NCBI GenBank assembly: GCA_014281115.1
Contig: JACONQ010000021.1
Coordinates: 62,001 to 126,000 of the forward strand
DNA from: Laburnicola sp. R22_1
Lineage: Eukaryota; Ascomycota; Dothideomycetes; Pleosporales; Didymosphaeriaceae
DNA length: 64,000 bases
Direction: 5' to 3'
The notes beneath the pieces are model-generated. The model saw only the letters and a program-made list of their open reading frames with translations. It searched no databases and was not told the DNA's origin. Within the stretch, counting starts at the first letter, position 1. Each line of letters begins with the position of its first letter. Shown here piece after piece: positions 45,228-57,251 of the stretch. The translations under genes and the position numbers were made by a program.

Positions 45228-46283
45228 TCATTCTCTCTTGTTGAAGGAGCCTCCTGTTCGAGCAACCACTGGGAGCTCGGTTGGCCGGTTGTTGCCTTCG
45301 CCACTCGATCTCCACAAGAGCTGTGCCTGTTCACACCATCGAAAATGTTCCAAAAAGCCATCTCGCGCATATGCTTTGTCTCGAGCCTCAGATGCCCATT
45401 TCTCGCCCCTAGTGCCGATGATACGTTTTTCGACAGCGAGTTGGCACCCGGCACACGACATTCCGTGTTCGACTTTGCCGGTCATTTTATCGTAATAAGG
45501 AAGTGCGCACGACCCCATAAAGTTGAATATTTGATTTCGTTCTAAGCTCGCTGGCTGGGCTTGTTGCGCTACTGCATGTGGGTGTCGTCTGCAGATCAAA
45601 CTAGCCTGATGAGCAGAAACGATCGCAATGCGGGATTTGCGCACGGATTCCTCCATCGAATATATTCCAGGCAAGGTCTTGAATGACCTCAGTTGGGCTA
45701 ATTCGACCTTAGTCAAGTGGAATTGCTTTCGGGTAGCGTTAAGAGTTTGCACTTGGATTTCCGGAGCCTCTTGGAGGCATGAAAAACAGCAACGCTTCCA
45801 CGTTAGGAGGGATATAAATCCGCCGAATTCGCCGCACAGACTGCAAGCCTTGGTACATAGTGCGTTGTAAAAGTCGAGTAGAGAAATACCGATGGCAAGT
45901 CGTGTTCGTAACAAGGCGCAGAGAAGGTTCAGTCCATGCGAGACTACCATCTGGTACTCCTTGAGAGAGTCTACTATCTGTCTCGATCTGAGATTTATTT
46001 GTCGAAACTTGAATAGAGAATCCATATCCAAATGGAACAACGTGTCATACAAGAGCTCGAGGGGTAGCCCATCGAGGGAGCCGAGCCCCACATTCGGAGT
46101 CCGCGGGAAGGGTGTTGCTATTGACAGACGAATGTCGGCGTGTTCACGAGGCGAGAACCAGATCACAGAGAGACCGAAGTCTTTACGATGGTAGGCGGCG
46201 GTTTGCACAATGGCGTCGGTCTGTTCCTCGCGGAATCGGTAATCGGTGGCGGAGCGATATCCGCGAGGCATAACGGTAGCCAT
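45228..46283 (-). CDS. F-box domain protein
   Basis: A single-exon gene of 351 residues. The F-box lies near residues 68-110 (LDGLPLELLYDTLFHLDMDS, then LFKFRQINLRSRQIVDSL), which in this family binds Skp1 in SCF ubiquitin ligases. A Cys cluster follows (CTKACSLCGEFGG, then KRCCFSCLQ), and a second near the C-terminus (GMSCAGCQLAVEKR, FRWCEQAQLL). The Cys pairs suggest zinc binding in the substrate region. Such F-box proteins are numerous and fast-evolving in filamentous ascomycetes; the target is unknown. The frame is intact. Confidence 0.82.
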   Translation of the reverse strand: MATVMPRGYRSATDYRFREEQTDAIVQTAAYHRKDFGLSVIWFSPREHADIRLSIATPFPRTPNVGLGSLDGLPLELLYDTLFHLDMDSLFKFRQINLRSRQIVDSLKEYQMVVSHGLNLLCALLRTRLAIGISLLDFYNALCTKACSLCGEFGGFISLLTWKRCCFSCLQEAPEIQVQTLNATRKQFHLTKVELAQLRSFKTLPGIYSMEESVRKSRIAIVSAHQASLICRRHPHAVAQQAQPASLERNQIFNFMGSCALPYYDKMTGKVEHGMSCAGCQLAVEKRIIGTRGEKWASEARDKAYARDGFLEHFRWCEQAQLLWRSSGEGNNRPTELPVVARTGGSFNKRE

Positions 46284-47012
46284 TCTCGAGGTTTGTCAAT
46301 ACGTCTGAGTGAAAGAGGCGCGGGCCTTAGTAGACGTCGTTGAAGGGTGACGATCTCAAGAAGGCGTTCAGTCGGGTTTGTATATCACCCGTTATATTAC
46401 GACCCGCACGTCTGGTCGAATTCGGCACGTAATACACGCTAGAAACGCGGATGTCCAGTGCCACCCTCTGGATGGCGCTGCGTTTGGCTCGTTTCGACAG
46501 TCGGTTCGTCCCTTAGATTCCAATTCGGAGCAAAATAAAGGCCGACTTCAGATACACTCACCAGGAGGAGGGACATTCAACTGGAGCAGATCCAGCGCCC
46601 TGCCGACACAAGGCGAATCTTTGGGGGCCTGGTGACCCCAGGGAGCGGGGAGGGCAGTGGCTGCGGCACAAATTTCAGGCGCGCAGATGCGGCTATGGGC
46701 GACATTCGTGAAATAGAAGGCCCTGATTGGCAGTGATCGGCGACAAAACCAGGGGGTGGGAGGCAGGAACGAGTATGTAAAGTCAAGAACGCAAGAAGGG
46801 TTCGTCGTGATCAGAGGTCCGGAGGGTTTCTACCTAAGGTATTGATGCTGCGGCGCGTAACGCGTTGGAGCAGGGTCAGTGACACTAAGTCACGTGTAAA
46901 GACTTGGCTAATAAAGGACCGTGCGTGCACTCGCTATAGAGATAATGCCGCTGAAAACGGCGTCACAAATCGCTGTTTTTCGGCGGTCATTTCACAGGTG
47001 GTCATATTCTAA

Positions 47013-47090
47013 TTGTAAAAGCATCTGTTATTTTTTGAGCGCCTCCTTAATTCGCCGTTATCACCAGCTGCATCGGGCCAAGGTACGAAT
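47013..47090. repeat. 78-bp dispersed repeat, copy 2
   Basis: Matches 42727-42804 without gaps, about 86 percent by eye. It lies 137 bp before the 62-bp repeat. Confidence 0.75.
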
Positions 47091-47227
47091 GCGCCCTTCG
47101 CACACGCATCGGATTATTGAATCCACAATAATATGTGTTCATCATATGAAATAGCGAGAGATTTGGTGGCGATGCCGTTACGGTAGCTACCTATCGCAAT
47201 TATAGCACGGGGATGGCGTTGTAATAC

Positions 47228-47289
47228 CAGGAAGAGAAACATCGCAGACCTTTTGGTATACGGTACAACGCTGTAAGGGAAAGCTGTGG
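47228..47289. repeat. 62-bp dispersed repeat, copy 2
   Basis: Matches 27049-27110 at 61 of 62 positions by eye; the single change is G/A. Confidence 0.8.
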
Positions 47290-47506
47290 GTGTGCTGAAA
47301 ACGCATTGAAAAAGGTAAAGCGGCGTTGTAATACAAACCGCCATGGTGAGCTGCGTTGCGCACGCGTGCAAATCGTCACAAGGAGGAAAAATCCCCAGCA
47401 CATGTGCATAGATGCGAATACAGGAATTGGAACGACCCGATTATTGTCCTAACCACCACTCCCTCATATCGTAGTATATACAACAACACAACTCCACCCC
47501 CCTCCC

Positions 47507-50077
47507 CTAAACAACAATCTTCCCCGTCAACCTAACATCCCTCGAGCTCGCCCCCACAAAAACCCCAAACTCCCCCCCGGGCACAACCCACCTACCCCCC
47601 TCCCAAACGCTCAAATCCCTCCTCCTCAGCTGGAATGTAGCTGTCCCACTCGCCCCAACCTCCAACTTGATCTTATTGAACCCTCTGAGCTGCTTCGGCG
47701 GCGTCCCAGCACTCGCCGGGTACCCGATGTATAACTGTGGTACTTCGGCGCCCGCTACGCCGCCGCTGTTGGTGATTTTGGCTGTTACGGTTGCGACGGT
47801 TTCGAAGAGGTCGGCAGGGCCGCCGGGGGCTTGGGCGCCTGTTGCGGGGCCGGGCGTTGGGGCGCCCGTGACGGTGAGGGAGTCGTAGGTGAAGTTTGTG
47901 TACGCTAAGGAGGGTTAGGGGGGTGTTTGAGGGCGGATGAGGGGAGGGGAGGAGACTTACAGAGACCGAAACCGAACTCGAAGCGGGGCGTGATGTTGTC
48001 CTGGTCGAATCTGCGGTAGTCGATGAAGAGGTCCCAGTCCGAGTCATCCCCGTTGGTGACGGCAGTGCCGTAGTCGGATGGCTTCTTCGCTATTGTGTAG
48101 GGCAGCTTACCGCTAGGGGAGGCAGCTCCGTAGAGGATATCGGCGAGACCGTTGCCGGACTCTTGACCTACAAGTGTGTCAATGGCCTTCTATCGATATA
48201 GTATCGAGTGGGGACTCACCTGGCAGGCCCGCCCAGACCACAGCAACCACGTTCGGGTTATCAATATAAGGTTCAAGAATCAACGGTCCAACGCTGTGAA
48301 TAACAACGATCGTCTTCTTGTTGACAGCCGCGACAGCCTTGACAAGATCGTTGCCGTTGTGCCACGGATCGAGGTTGTTCCTGTCACCTGCGTTGCCTTC
48401 GACAGTGATGTACCCCTCTCCAGAATTAGAGTTGATATGGACGATTGCAACCTCGGCGTTCTGGGCAGCTGAAGCGCCTTGCTGGGCGTTGTCGTTTGAA
48501 GAGGCCGTGACCGTAGTGCCATCCTTCTGAGCTTGAGCCCTGATGGCATCCAAGGGCGCAACGAGGTATGGGAACTCCACTGTTCCACTTCCCCAGCCCA
48601 TTGCGAGAGTACCATCGTTGCAACCACGGTCCACGCTGTCTAGTGTTAGCCTGGGGACCATTTCAAAAACTATTTGTTTAACTTACCATGCGTTCGCACC
48701 CCTGGGCGCTACAATCGAGTCGCTACCAATCACAGCAATGCTCTTCGGTTTCTTGAGTGGCAAAGCATTGCCTGTGTTCTTTAGAAGAACAATACCGTCG
48801 CGGGCCATAGCTCGAACATTAGTCTTGTGGTTGGCGCCAACATCATGTTTACCGATTCTCCACGAGTTGAATGTTGTGGTCGGGTATCCTTTGTCCTGCC
48901 CGACCTTATACCAAGCTGCTAAGATACGCTTGACCATGTCGTCGACGCGGGACTGCTGGACTTGTCCGCTTGAAACGGCGGATTGCAACGCTTCATACGT
49001 CAGGTTGACAACGACACATTGCGTGCGTAGAGAGAAGACTTACCAGGTCCCCAAAGGATGTTCCCTTTGTTGAAGTCGCTTCCAGGCATAGTCATATCCA
49101 GACCTCCATTTGCGCTGCCAACAGTAGTGTGCTGTGCGTTCCAATCAGACAACATGTGACCTTTGAATCCCAACTCTTCCTTCATCAACTTGTTGATGAT
49201 GCCTCCGTTCTCACAGGCGTACGTCCCATTGATTTTGTTGTAGCTGGTGTTTCATCAGCAATGCGAACTTCGGTCCCTGCAAACCAATACTTACGAGCAC
49301 ATGATACTCGCCACGCCGGCCTGTACAGCATCCGCAAAAGGCCATAGATACAGTTCGTGCATCACCCTATCAGGGATCAAGCTGCTCATCGAGTCTCGGT
49401 TCTTCTCCTGTTCATTGCCGATATAATGTTTCGCGCAAGCCTGCACACCCGCCTCTTGCATGCCTTGGATCGTTTCCTTCATCGCAATACCAACGAGATA
49501 GGGGTCGGCACCGAAGCCCTCCCAGTTCCTTCCTCCGGTTGCGATCTTCCCCATTGGACCTGCGACGGGGCCGAGCATTACATGTATACCTAGCTGTTTC
49601 GCCTCCTGGCCGATGAAAGCGCCACGTTCGCGAATCAGGTCGATGTCCCATGTAGATGCCGCATGAATACCTGCAGCGAAGGCAGTGGCGCCGTCGATGT
49701 AACGAACTCCGAGAGGACCATCTAGCATATGGTCAGTCCGCTATGAATATCGTATCAACGGTACACTCTACCCTGCAAACAGAGTGATGGATATCCAATC
49801 GAGCCAGCTGCTTTTGTGTTGCCGACGCAATTACCGGCTTGCCAGCCTGTGCCAGTCACTATGCCCACTTTCTCGCTCATGGAAAGCTTTGCGAGGGCTG
49901 TTGTAGCTTTGGCGTATGCATCGTCCCAGCTGATAATTGCTCGCTTCGTTGGAGGATCGGAAGGAAGAGCTAAATCAAAATCAACACCATGTCTGCTTTC
50001 ATAAATGAGGCTTGCAACGCACCAGAAACCGTCGTCACTGTGGCCGAGGCCAACAGAGGAAGCAAGAGCCCGCGCAT
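47507..50077 (-). CDS. Secreted beta-glucosidase, glycoside hydrolase family 3
   Basis: Predicted extracellular GH3 enzyme that releases glucose from cellobiose or other beta-glucosides. It has 734 residues in eight exons on the minus strand: 50077-50023, 49969-49772, 49721-49295, 49243-49044, 48990-48687, 48635-48220, 48167-47961 and 47904-47507. The seven introns are 50-56 nt and all junctions keep frame. The signal peptide is MRGLLLPLLASATVTTVSA, with the first intron inside its end. The GH3 N-terminal barrel has KHYIGNEQEKNRDS and the nucleophile Asp in GHMLSDWNAQHT (near residue 258). The C-terminal alpha/beta sandwich has CVDRGCNDGTLAMGWGSG. A fibronectin type III-like domain closes the protein (GAEVPQLYIGYPA, PPKQLRGFNKI). 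For the fifth intron the CAG acceptor at 48636 is preferred over the TAG at 48640, since only it avoids a stop. Confidence 0.95.
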
Positions 50078-51008
50078 ATTGTTTGAGCGATTTCGGAGTC
50101 CAGTTCTTCAACAGCGTTCCACACAAAAGCGCAGATGCTCACGAGGCACTCTGCAGTTTAAATACCACTCCGTCACACAAGAGCGGAGCAGGACTAGCCA
50201 CCATATTTCCGGGGAACAATTTGTCTGCCTTGGCGGGTATCAAAGCTTGACTATATTGCTATGACAATAATCGCTGGCTTGGTATTGAAACCTAGTTCGC
50301 TGGCTTGGTATATTGAGGCGAAGGCGCATCTCGTATGGGTGTATGCGTGCGACGGGCCGGTACTCCAGGATAGGAAGTCGGCTGACAGGGGTCCGTCCAC
50401 GGGTGTAATTGAGATCGGCAGTCAACGGACGCCATCTGAACATATAATATCAATGAAACGTCGCCTAACGTACGAACGAATCACCTGAAAAGATGTAAGT
50501 AATCATTTGCACTTTACAGTGCGGATCCTTAGTTCGCGCCCCTGGTCAATAAGGCAAACGTTCAATTCATGTCCTAACTAGGCAGCTGGCTATCGTCCCC
50601 TTTAAGACTCGTTGGTCACCACACCACGCGTAGGATAGGTGTGCACTCTTACTACCCTGCCCGCAGAATGACTTGCTGCTTGGACGAGTTGGCCTTTTCT
50701 TCCTAGACTTCTAGCATAGTTGGCTTAGCACCTCTCCGCGTCTGGCCGTTCTCCGTGATCTGATCGTGGCATGGTGGAATGCTCATGAGGTATTTGAGAT
50801 CTGGTTCAAGGATAAGTCCCGAAGAAGCAAGGTACGCCTGCCAACTGAACACTTACATCGCTTAATCGCAGTGACATATGCATCACACCAGGGACGATAT
50901 TGCTCCGTACGAATGCTGAAGAATGTGCGACCACTCTGGTATCTGTGCGATCGGACGTGTGACCGGGTTGTACGATTATGCATGGCCAACCCGAAGAGCT
51001 TGTACGGC
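50078..51008. other. Intergenic, upstream of the beta-glucosidase
   Basis: No supported gene. It should contain the beta-glucosidase promoter and the 3' flank of the zinc-cluster gene. Confidence 0.45.
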
Positions 51009-52454
51009 TCAGGCATACTCCGCGTATACACAATCATCATCCATCTTCAAGCAATAAGCGCAAGACGGCCTCTCTTCTGTGCATTTCCGTTTCCTCGATC
51101 GACAGTTCATACATCCGTTCTTTGAGCGTTTCTTCGGGCCCGGCATCTCATATTGACAGGTCCACAAACCCCGAAGACATTGATTGCAGCTTGGTTTTCC
51201 TTCGTTGCATTTGATGCCCTTCTCTCGGCACCGCAGGCATTTGCCTTTTACAGGCTGTACGGGTTCCGGGCTTGGCTCTCGCATTGGAGCCTTTTGCTGT
51301 GCTTTTGATGGCGACTTAGTCTGCTTCTCTTTCTTCTTCTTTTTCGCGGAGGATGAGCCAGCTGCTTCTGGTTGAGCTGCAGCTTTCTTGCCTTTCTTTT
51401 TCGTTGGAGCTTTCGTGGCTTCCGGGGACGTAGACATATCAAGATCCGGGTCATGAAACCCGGTATCAACTTCTACTTTATCATTCTTGCTACGTTTCCG
51501 TTTCCGTTGTTTCGTGCCGTTGGAGGCGCAATCCGCAGGGCCAGCTGGGAGAGTGGGCAATTGGCTGCAATTATAATTAGCTCATTAGTGTACACGTAGA
51601 TGTAGGACAAAGATCGAATAATTTGAGTCGTTGTCGCGAAACTTGTCGCTAACAAGGTTGGACAAGACCGATAGAATGAAGGACTTACCTATCATCGGAT
51701 ACCGGGCGGCTCTCGACATCTCGATGAATAGGGTTATGGACATATACCACATTGATAGCCTCACGCTTCGTCGAGAACTTGATGTGTATCGCACCGCCAC
51801 AATCGTACGTCGGTAGCTCTGATGAGCTTTTCTTCTTCCGCTTTTGCTCGCGATCTGCATCTTCTGTCTCCTTTGCGTTGCTCTTTCGATCTCTGTTTTG
51901 GAGACTGTCCGCGCAGACGTATTTGAAACGGACACCTTCACTTCCATCCTTGTTCCAGGCTTGACGTTCAGAGTATTTGAACCCATCTATCTCCTGAATA
52001 GCTTCAATAAAACATCTGCATAGCAGTTAGTCCAGCTGGGGATGGGTCCATGATGATGAAGCACGTGACTGTACCGAGCAATGGCCCTTTGTAGCTTCAG
52101 CCTTTCCTTGCCCTCAATTCCATGGCAGAGCGCATGGTCAACTGTAATACTTTGAGGGTAGTCGGCCGGTTGGAACAGAGCGTCCAGGTTAGGCTGCTGC
52201 GTCACGGAAACTGTTATGGTAGATGTTTGAGCGAAGACAAACTCGGTCACGATCTCTACAGGGATCAGACTTGCTGCATTCTTCTCCAATTCATTTCGCA
52301 GTGCGCCATCTAAAGACTATATCGGGGTTTTGCTTAGCCAATGTTGCGCGCATTGCGGGAGGAGTGTTACCTCCAAAGACGGGCAGCGGTAGTAGACATC
52401 TGGCTTTAGACCACGGTGGTAGCGCAGATCGAGTTCATCGTCGAGATCATTCAT
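51009..52454 (-). CDS. Protein with two C-terminal Zn2Cys6 zinc clusters
   Basis: 402 residues in four minus-strand exons: 52454-52371, 52316-52075, 52015-51689 and 51564-51009, with introns of 54, 59 and 124 nt. The total length is an exact multiple of three. The N-terminal half (LDDELDLRYHRGLKPDVYY, CFIEAIQEIDGFKY, VRFKYVCADS, GAIHIKFSTKREAINVVY) looks like a folded domain that I cannot name. A Lys-rich disordered linker follows. Two complete fungal-type clusters sit at the very end: CLRCREKGIKC...SCNQCLRGLWTC and CMNCRSRKRKC...SCAYCLKMDDDC, both fitting C-x2-C-x6-C-x6-C-x2-C-x6-C. Tandem clusters at the C-terminus are unlike the usual single N-terminal DNA-binding cluster. A DNA-binding or chromatin role is likely but inferred. 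Confidence 0.85.
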
Positions 52455-53180
52455 GGTGAAACGGGAGTCAATTCACAGCTTCGTTCGATGCCTGGGTGCA
52501 TCTATCATAACGTGTTTGGCGCGTTGGAGGTTCCGTTGAGTTGATGATCGTAGCCGGCAGGAAGTTCAGGTGCTTGAGCTTCATGCCAAGCCGCTAGGCA
52601 AGATAAAATCACGACCCGAAACCCCTTGTAAGTTCCTCGTGTCTGACCTTCGGGTGTACCTAGCCTAGGTACGTAGACGCACCTCTTCCTTTCAACGGGC
52701 TTGATTATCAGCCATGATAATGCGCAGAAAATGAAGGTTGCGGGAATAGCGCGCGCACATCTAGCTGGTGTAGGTGTGCTGGTGACAAGCCATCGGGTGG
52801 GACTGTTCTTCGCTGCTGCGCACTGACAAACGCAGAATATGAAGAGTTAGGGCGTATAATCAAGCATTTATCTACTCCATCTCGTATCGACATCTCTTTG
52901 CGTTCTTGCAGTCTTCACATGATGATCTAGACGATTGAAGACGAGGAGTTCGGAGTAACCGTCGGCAGCTCTCTGAGCTCGGAACAATCAGACGTTCACT
53001 CTGGGACCATGGTTCACTCTCGTACTCGCTGCCCGCCTTTCAAAATTTCCTCCCACCCGCCATTCCTCCTCCTCCTCTCTACCCACCCTAATCACGTCAA
53101 GTTAACTCCAGTTCTATACAGCCACAATTTGCCGCTATCAATCTTTCGGCTGCTCGCGACCCCATTTACCGAGTCCGGCA
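52455..53180. other. Intergenic
   Basis: No gene is seen. The right part probably derives from the promoter and 5' UTR of the LYS9 fragment that follows. Confidence 0.4.
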
Positions 53181-53441
53181 ATGGCAGCAGTGGATTTGAA
53201 GAAGATCCTCGTGCTCGGAAGTGGCATGGTGGCCCCACCGTGCCTCAAGTATCTCTCTCGCAGTGCAAAGAATCGGATTGCGCTGGGTAAGTTGCACTTA
53301 CCATGGGTGAAGTCTCTGAGTGATGCTGATTCCACAGCCTGCCGAACTCTCGCAAAGGCTGAGGAGCTTGCTGTCAAATTCTCAAACGTCCACTCTATCG
53401 CCCTCGACGTTACCTCTGAAGCGGAGCTCGACAAGCAGTGA
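53181..53441 (+). pseudogene. 5' fragment of saccharopine reductase (LYS9-type)
   Basis: The intact enzyme (saccharopine dehydrogenase, NADP+, L-glutamate-forming) works in lysine synthesis and has about 450 residues. Here only about 69 residues remain, from two exons (53181-53286 and 53338-53438 plus stop) with a 51-nt intron. The nucleotide-binding start KKILVLGSGMVAPPCLKYLS and the continuation CRTLAKAEELAVKF, VTSEAELDKQ are clear. The frame then meets TGA at 53439. The sequence beyond does not continue the Rossmann fold (the expected VAxHDLVISLIPY is absent). The break coincides with a possible splice donor (CA|GTGACG), but the next possible acceptor does not rejoin LYS9 sequence. It is probably a partial duplication; the functional copy should be elsewhere. 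Confidence 0.85.
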
Positions 53442-53947
53442 CGTCAGATGAGAAGAAGTTTAGACGGCGTTCTTGGCGAGGCGAACATGGAAAGCGGGTT
53501 CGCGAGTACAGAGCGCTTGACATTTTGATTCCTAGTGCTTCTGCGACATAGTGGGCCCAAGTGTGAAATTTGCCTACAATTCACCTCATATCGTATCTAT
53601 AAAGTCGGCTTACAAAGCCACGAGAACACACACTCCGAGAGCTCTGGTGCTGTCGTAACCAGACAAGAGAGGGCAATTTTTGGAATCTCTGTTCACCACT
53701 CGCTCGAAAAGACCTGCGTGGATGCATCCCTTGCTATGCCGTGCACGGATAATTATACAGAGTCTAGGCCCGAAGCTGGTGATGGCGTATCCACGCATCT
53801 GTGGCGCGCAGCTTCCACGTGTCTCGATGCAATGGCAGGACAAATTTGCGTGTAGAGAAAATGGTCCCTCTGGGCGTGTCTGCGCAAGCGCACCTGGGCA
53901 GAAGAGCCTGTACGTGTGAAAAGAAAATCGTGGTTATGTATGTAGTA
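53442..53947. other. Unassigned sequence between the LYS9 fragment and the Harbinger element
   Basis: Short open frames on both strands (for example 53535-53855) without domains. I see no LYS9 sequence here. Confidence 0.4.
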
Positions 53948-53974
53948 TAAGGCCCTGTTTACTTCCTCCGGTAC

Positions 53975-54037
53975 GGAGCTCTGTTTTGCCTCTGTTTTAA
54001 TAACTTAGCAAAACAGAGTTAAAAACAGAGCCCCTAT
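53975..54037. repeat. Subterminal inverted motif of the Harbinger-type element
   Basis: Just inside the left TIR, GAGCTCTGTTTTGCCTCTGTTTT is followed by CAAAACAGAGTTAAAAACAGAG, so the CTCTGTTTT motif is present twice in each orientation. The right end also has AAAACAGAG (about 60289-60297). Such motifs are typical transposase binding sites; that role is an inference. Confidence 0.6.
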
Positions 54038-55038
54038 TTACTTTTCTTACGCTATTTTAAAGCGTAATAGGATGCTATTTTATATACTAGAGCTTAGTAA
54101 TAAAATATTCTTACTAGCTTTAAATTAGCCTACTCTCTATCTTTTTAGGCTAAATAGAGCTCTAGTGTAGCTAACTCTGCTTTTAGGCTCCTATAGCTAT
54201 ACTAGAGTACTTTAATAGTGTTATATATAGCTATATTAAATTATCTAAATTAATCTATTATAGTAACTATAGTAGGTACCTAAGTAGTATTATAATAGTC
54301 TTAGTCTGGTAGTAGTATAAAAAGTATAGGCCCTTAGGTATTAGATCCTATTTAAATAATACGCAAAGAGGATAATATTAGCTAGAGAACTACTTAGATA
54401 ACCTAACTTAGTTATTTAAAGAGACGTAACTCTAACTAGTAGTATAAAAGGTACTTATTAAGTATATAAAAAGTTATAAGCTTATTTATAATAGTAGAGT
54501 CTTTATAAAGAAGAAGCTTTTTACCTTTTTATATATTTATAGTAATAGGGCCTTATAGCGCAATACTAGACATAAAGTAAGGTATTTAATAAGAATAATA
54601 AGTTAGTAAGTAACCTAATAGTAAGGGTAAACTTAGCTAACAATTATAGTAATTTTTATAAGGTTTTTAACGCCCTATTAATACTATATAAAGATATTAT
54701 TAAGTTTTTAGAGGATATAGATAAGGTGCTAGAGAAAATATAAGATGATCTAAAAAAATACCTATTTTTTAAGAACTATATTAGAGCTCTAGATAGTACC
54801 TAAATTAAAATTTATATGCTAGTAAAGTAGGTTAGTAAATAGGTATAAGTTAGATTAGGGTTAGATTCTCTTATATAAGACCCTAATCTTAACCTAACCT
54901 CTACCTATACATTTTACGCTAGTAATAGGTATAGGTTAGATTAGGGTTGCATAGGCTATAGGTTAGGTTAGGATTATATTAGCTATATGTTAGGTTAGAG
55001 TTATATAGACTAGGTTATATTAGGTTTTACTAATTATA

Positions 55039-57251
55039 ATATATTCTATTAGTAGCCCAAATAGATTAGTCTGCTAGATAGTTTTTGCTAAGACTATAAC
55101 ACTTTACTATAAATTATAATGTCTTAATAACACAACGCGTTATTATCTAATCAAGAAGGCAGAATTAAGCTTGCCCTTCACGCCTATTAGAATAAGCAAA
55201 TTTCAAGCCTGCGACGCGCTACTATAGCATATAATATTCCTAAGTCTATACTAAGCAATTAAATTAACAGAATTATAGCCTAAGCAGATACACAATTAGG
55301 CATGGCAAAGCTTATCGTAACTAAAGAGTAGACGCTTATATAGTATATCCTCAACCTAGATTTGTAAGAATTTACACCCTAGCTAGGTAAGATAGAAGAT
55401 ATAGCTAACAAACTACTAGCTGCGCGGCACAAAGACCCTATAGAATAATACTAGGCTTAGCGCTTTATAAAGCGCGTATCTAAGCTTAAAATGACTTTTA
55501 ATTAAGCGAAGGACTAATAGAGAATATAATAGGAAGACCTAGAGGTTATAAACGCGTAGTTTTAGCTAGTAGAGGACATAAAAGCCAAGTATAGAGTGTA
55601 GGATAAAGATATCTATAACTTTAATAAGATAGACTTCTAGATAGGAGTTATTAGCTTAATAAAGGTTGTAACTAGTTTAGAAAGATATTTTTAACCTACG
55701 CTTGTTTAGCTAGGCAACTATAAGTAGGTTATAGTAATTTAGAGTATTTGCATTACTAAATATGCTACCTCGCCCTTTATTATCTATAAAGGGCAAGTCC
55801 ATATCTTAGCGTGGTATAAGGAGACTAGTATCCCCCACAATTAAACCTCTTAGTCTCTAAGACTAGCTAGACTAATAATAAGCTTAGAGTTACGTAGTTA
55901 AAGTACTTTAACACGTATACAAGGCCGCGCATAGTAGAGTTATAGAGGTTACTTATTCTAGATGGCTATAAGAGCCACCACTCCTAGGATTTTAAGAATT
56001 ATTGTCTAGAATAGAAAATCCTAACATTCTGTATACTAGCGCACTCATCTTATATCCTTTAGCCGCTTAATATAGTCTGTTTTGCGCTACTAAAACTAAA
56101 GTACTCCTAGCGCGTATAGGACTTAGCGCGCTAACGCGTCTTTTATATTAATAAAGAGGGCTTTCTACTAGCCTTTTGCAACGCGTTTTTTAATATATTT
56201 ATACTAGAAAACTATAAGAAAGCCTTTAAGGCCTCTAGGCTTATTTCTTTAAATACGTTAGTAGTAGTAGATCGCCTTAATGTGCGTATTTACACTCTAC
56301 CTTAGGGTATCCTACTAGATACACTATAGTAAGCCAGGACCCTAAGTAATACCCTTAAGTTTAGGTCCTAGTTAAAGCTTGTATACAACTCTTTTATTTA
56401 ATCTCTATCTAATACTAAATTAAGCTCCTTATAGCTTATAAAAGGTGCTAAACTTATGCTCTACTATAGTATACTTCAAGAGACCTGTATTAAGGAACTT
56501 AAGAAGCAAATTAAGGTTCTAACAAAGCAAAAAACACGTAAAAGAAAGCGCATTTAGAAAGGTAGGACACTAGGCTTTGCTTAGAGAGCAGATTTAGGAG
56601 TAGAAAGCCCTTCTATTAGGGTAAAGTTATTAAAAAGGGCGCGAGGTAGTGGTGAGGGAGAGGTAGGTCCCTTAATATAACGCCGCTGTGGGAGGTGCAA
56701 AGAGCCTAGGCACAACGCAAGGACTTATTAGATAGATAAAGAGATAGAGGAGAAGTTAGATATTACCCTTAGCGGCTTATTTTTAGATAGTATTAATAGT
56801 AAATTAGAGTAATTTTATTATAGGTTACTATAAGGCTAAAAATAATAGATTAACTTTATCTTACAATAGTATGCACTTAGTAACTAAATATTAGATAAAG
56901 TACTACTTAAGATATAGTATGCTTTACTATAAATTATAATAAGTATACTATATATTATCTACGTATAGTATAGTAGATAATATATTATATATTATAGAGA
57001 GTCTTATTGTAAGTTTGTACTGCTAAGAAAGACTCCTTAGCTTTACGCGGCTACTATAGCTGCGCAAAGAGGCTACACAACGTAAAAAGTAGATTAAATA
57101 GTAACTTAGTATATTATAAGTTATAGTAGGTTATTATAAGTTACTATAAAGTAACGTTAGTAATGTTTTATAATAAGTTATAAGGGACCTCGAAGTTACT
57201 AAGAAAAACTATTCGGCGGACTAATCTATTCGGGCTACTAATAGAATATAT
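55039..57251 (+). mobile_element. Pogo/Fot-type DNA transposon, copy 2, nested in the Harbinger element
   Basis: A 2213-bp element flanked by TA (55037-55038 and 57252-57253). It is the same family as 14193-16406 and nearly the same length; long stretches are identical apart from scattered C/T and G/A differences (for example AGCCCGAACAG against AGCCCAAATAG at the left end). The transposase is readable only through stops. Confidence 0.88.

Larger units (their letters stand above)
46284..47506. other. Intergenic with dispersed repeats
   Basis: No gene is seen. It holds a copy of the 78-bp repeat (47013-47090) and of the 62-bp repeat (47228-47289). A short word GGCGTTGTAATAC also occurs twice (about 47215 and 47323). 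Confidence 0.5.

Noticed and set aside
54830..55010. Telomere-like words (TTAGGGTTAG, CCCTAATCTTAACC) inside the Harbinger-type element
   Set aside because: Only scattered, mixed-orientation and diverged words, not a tandem array; best read as AT-rich decay and short internal repeats.
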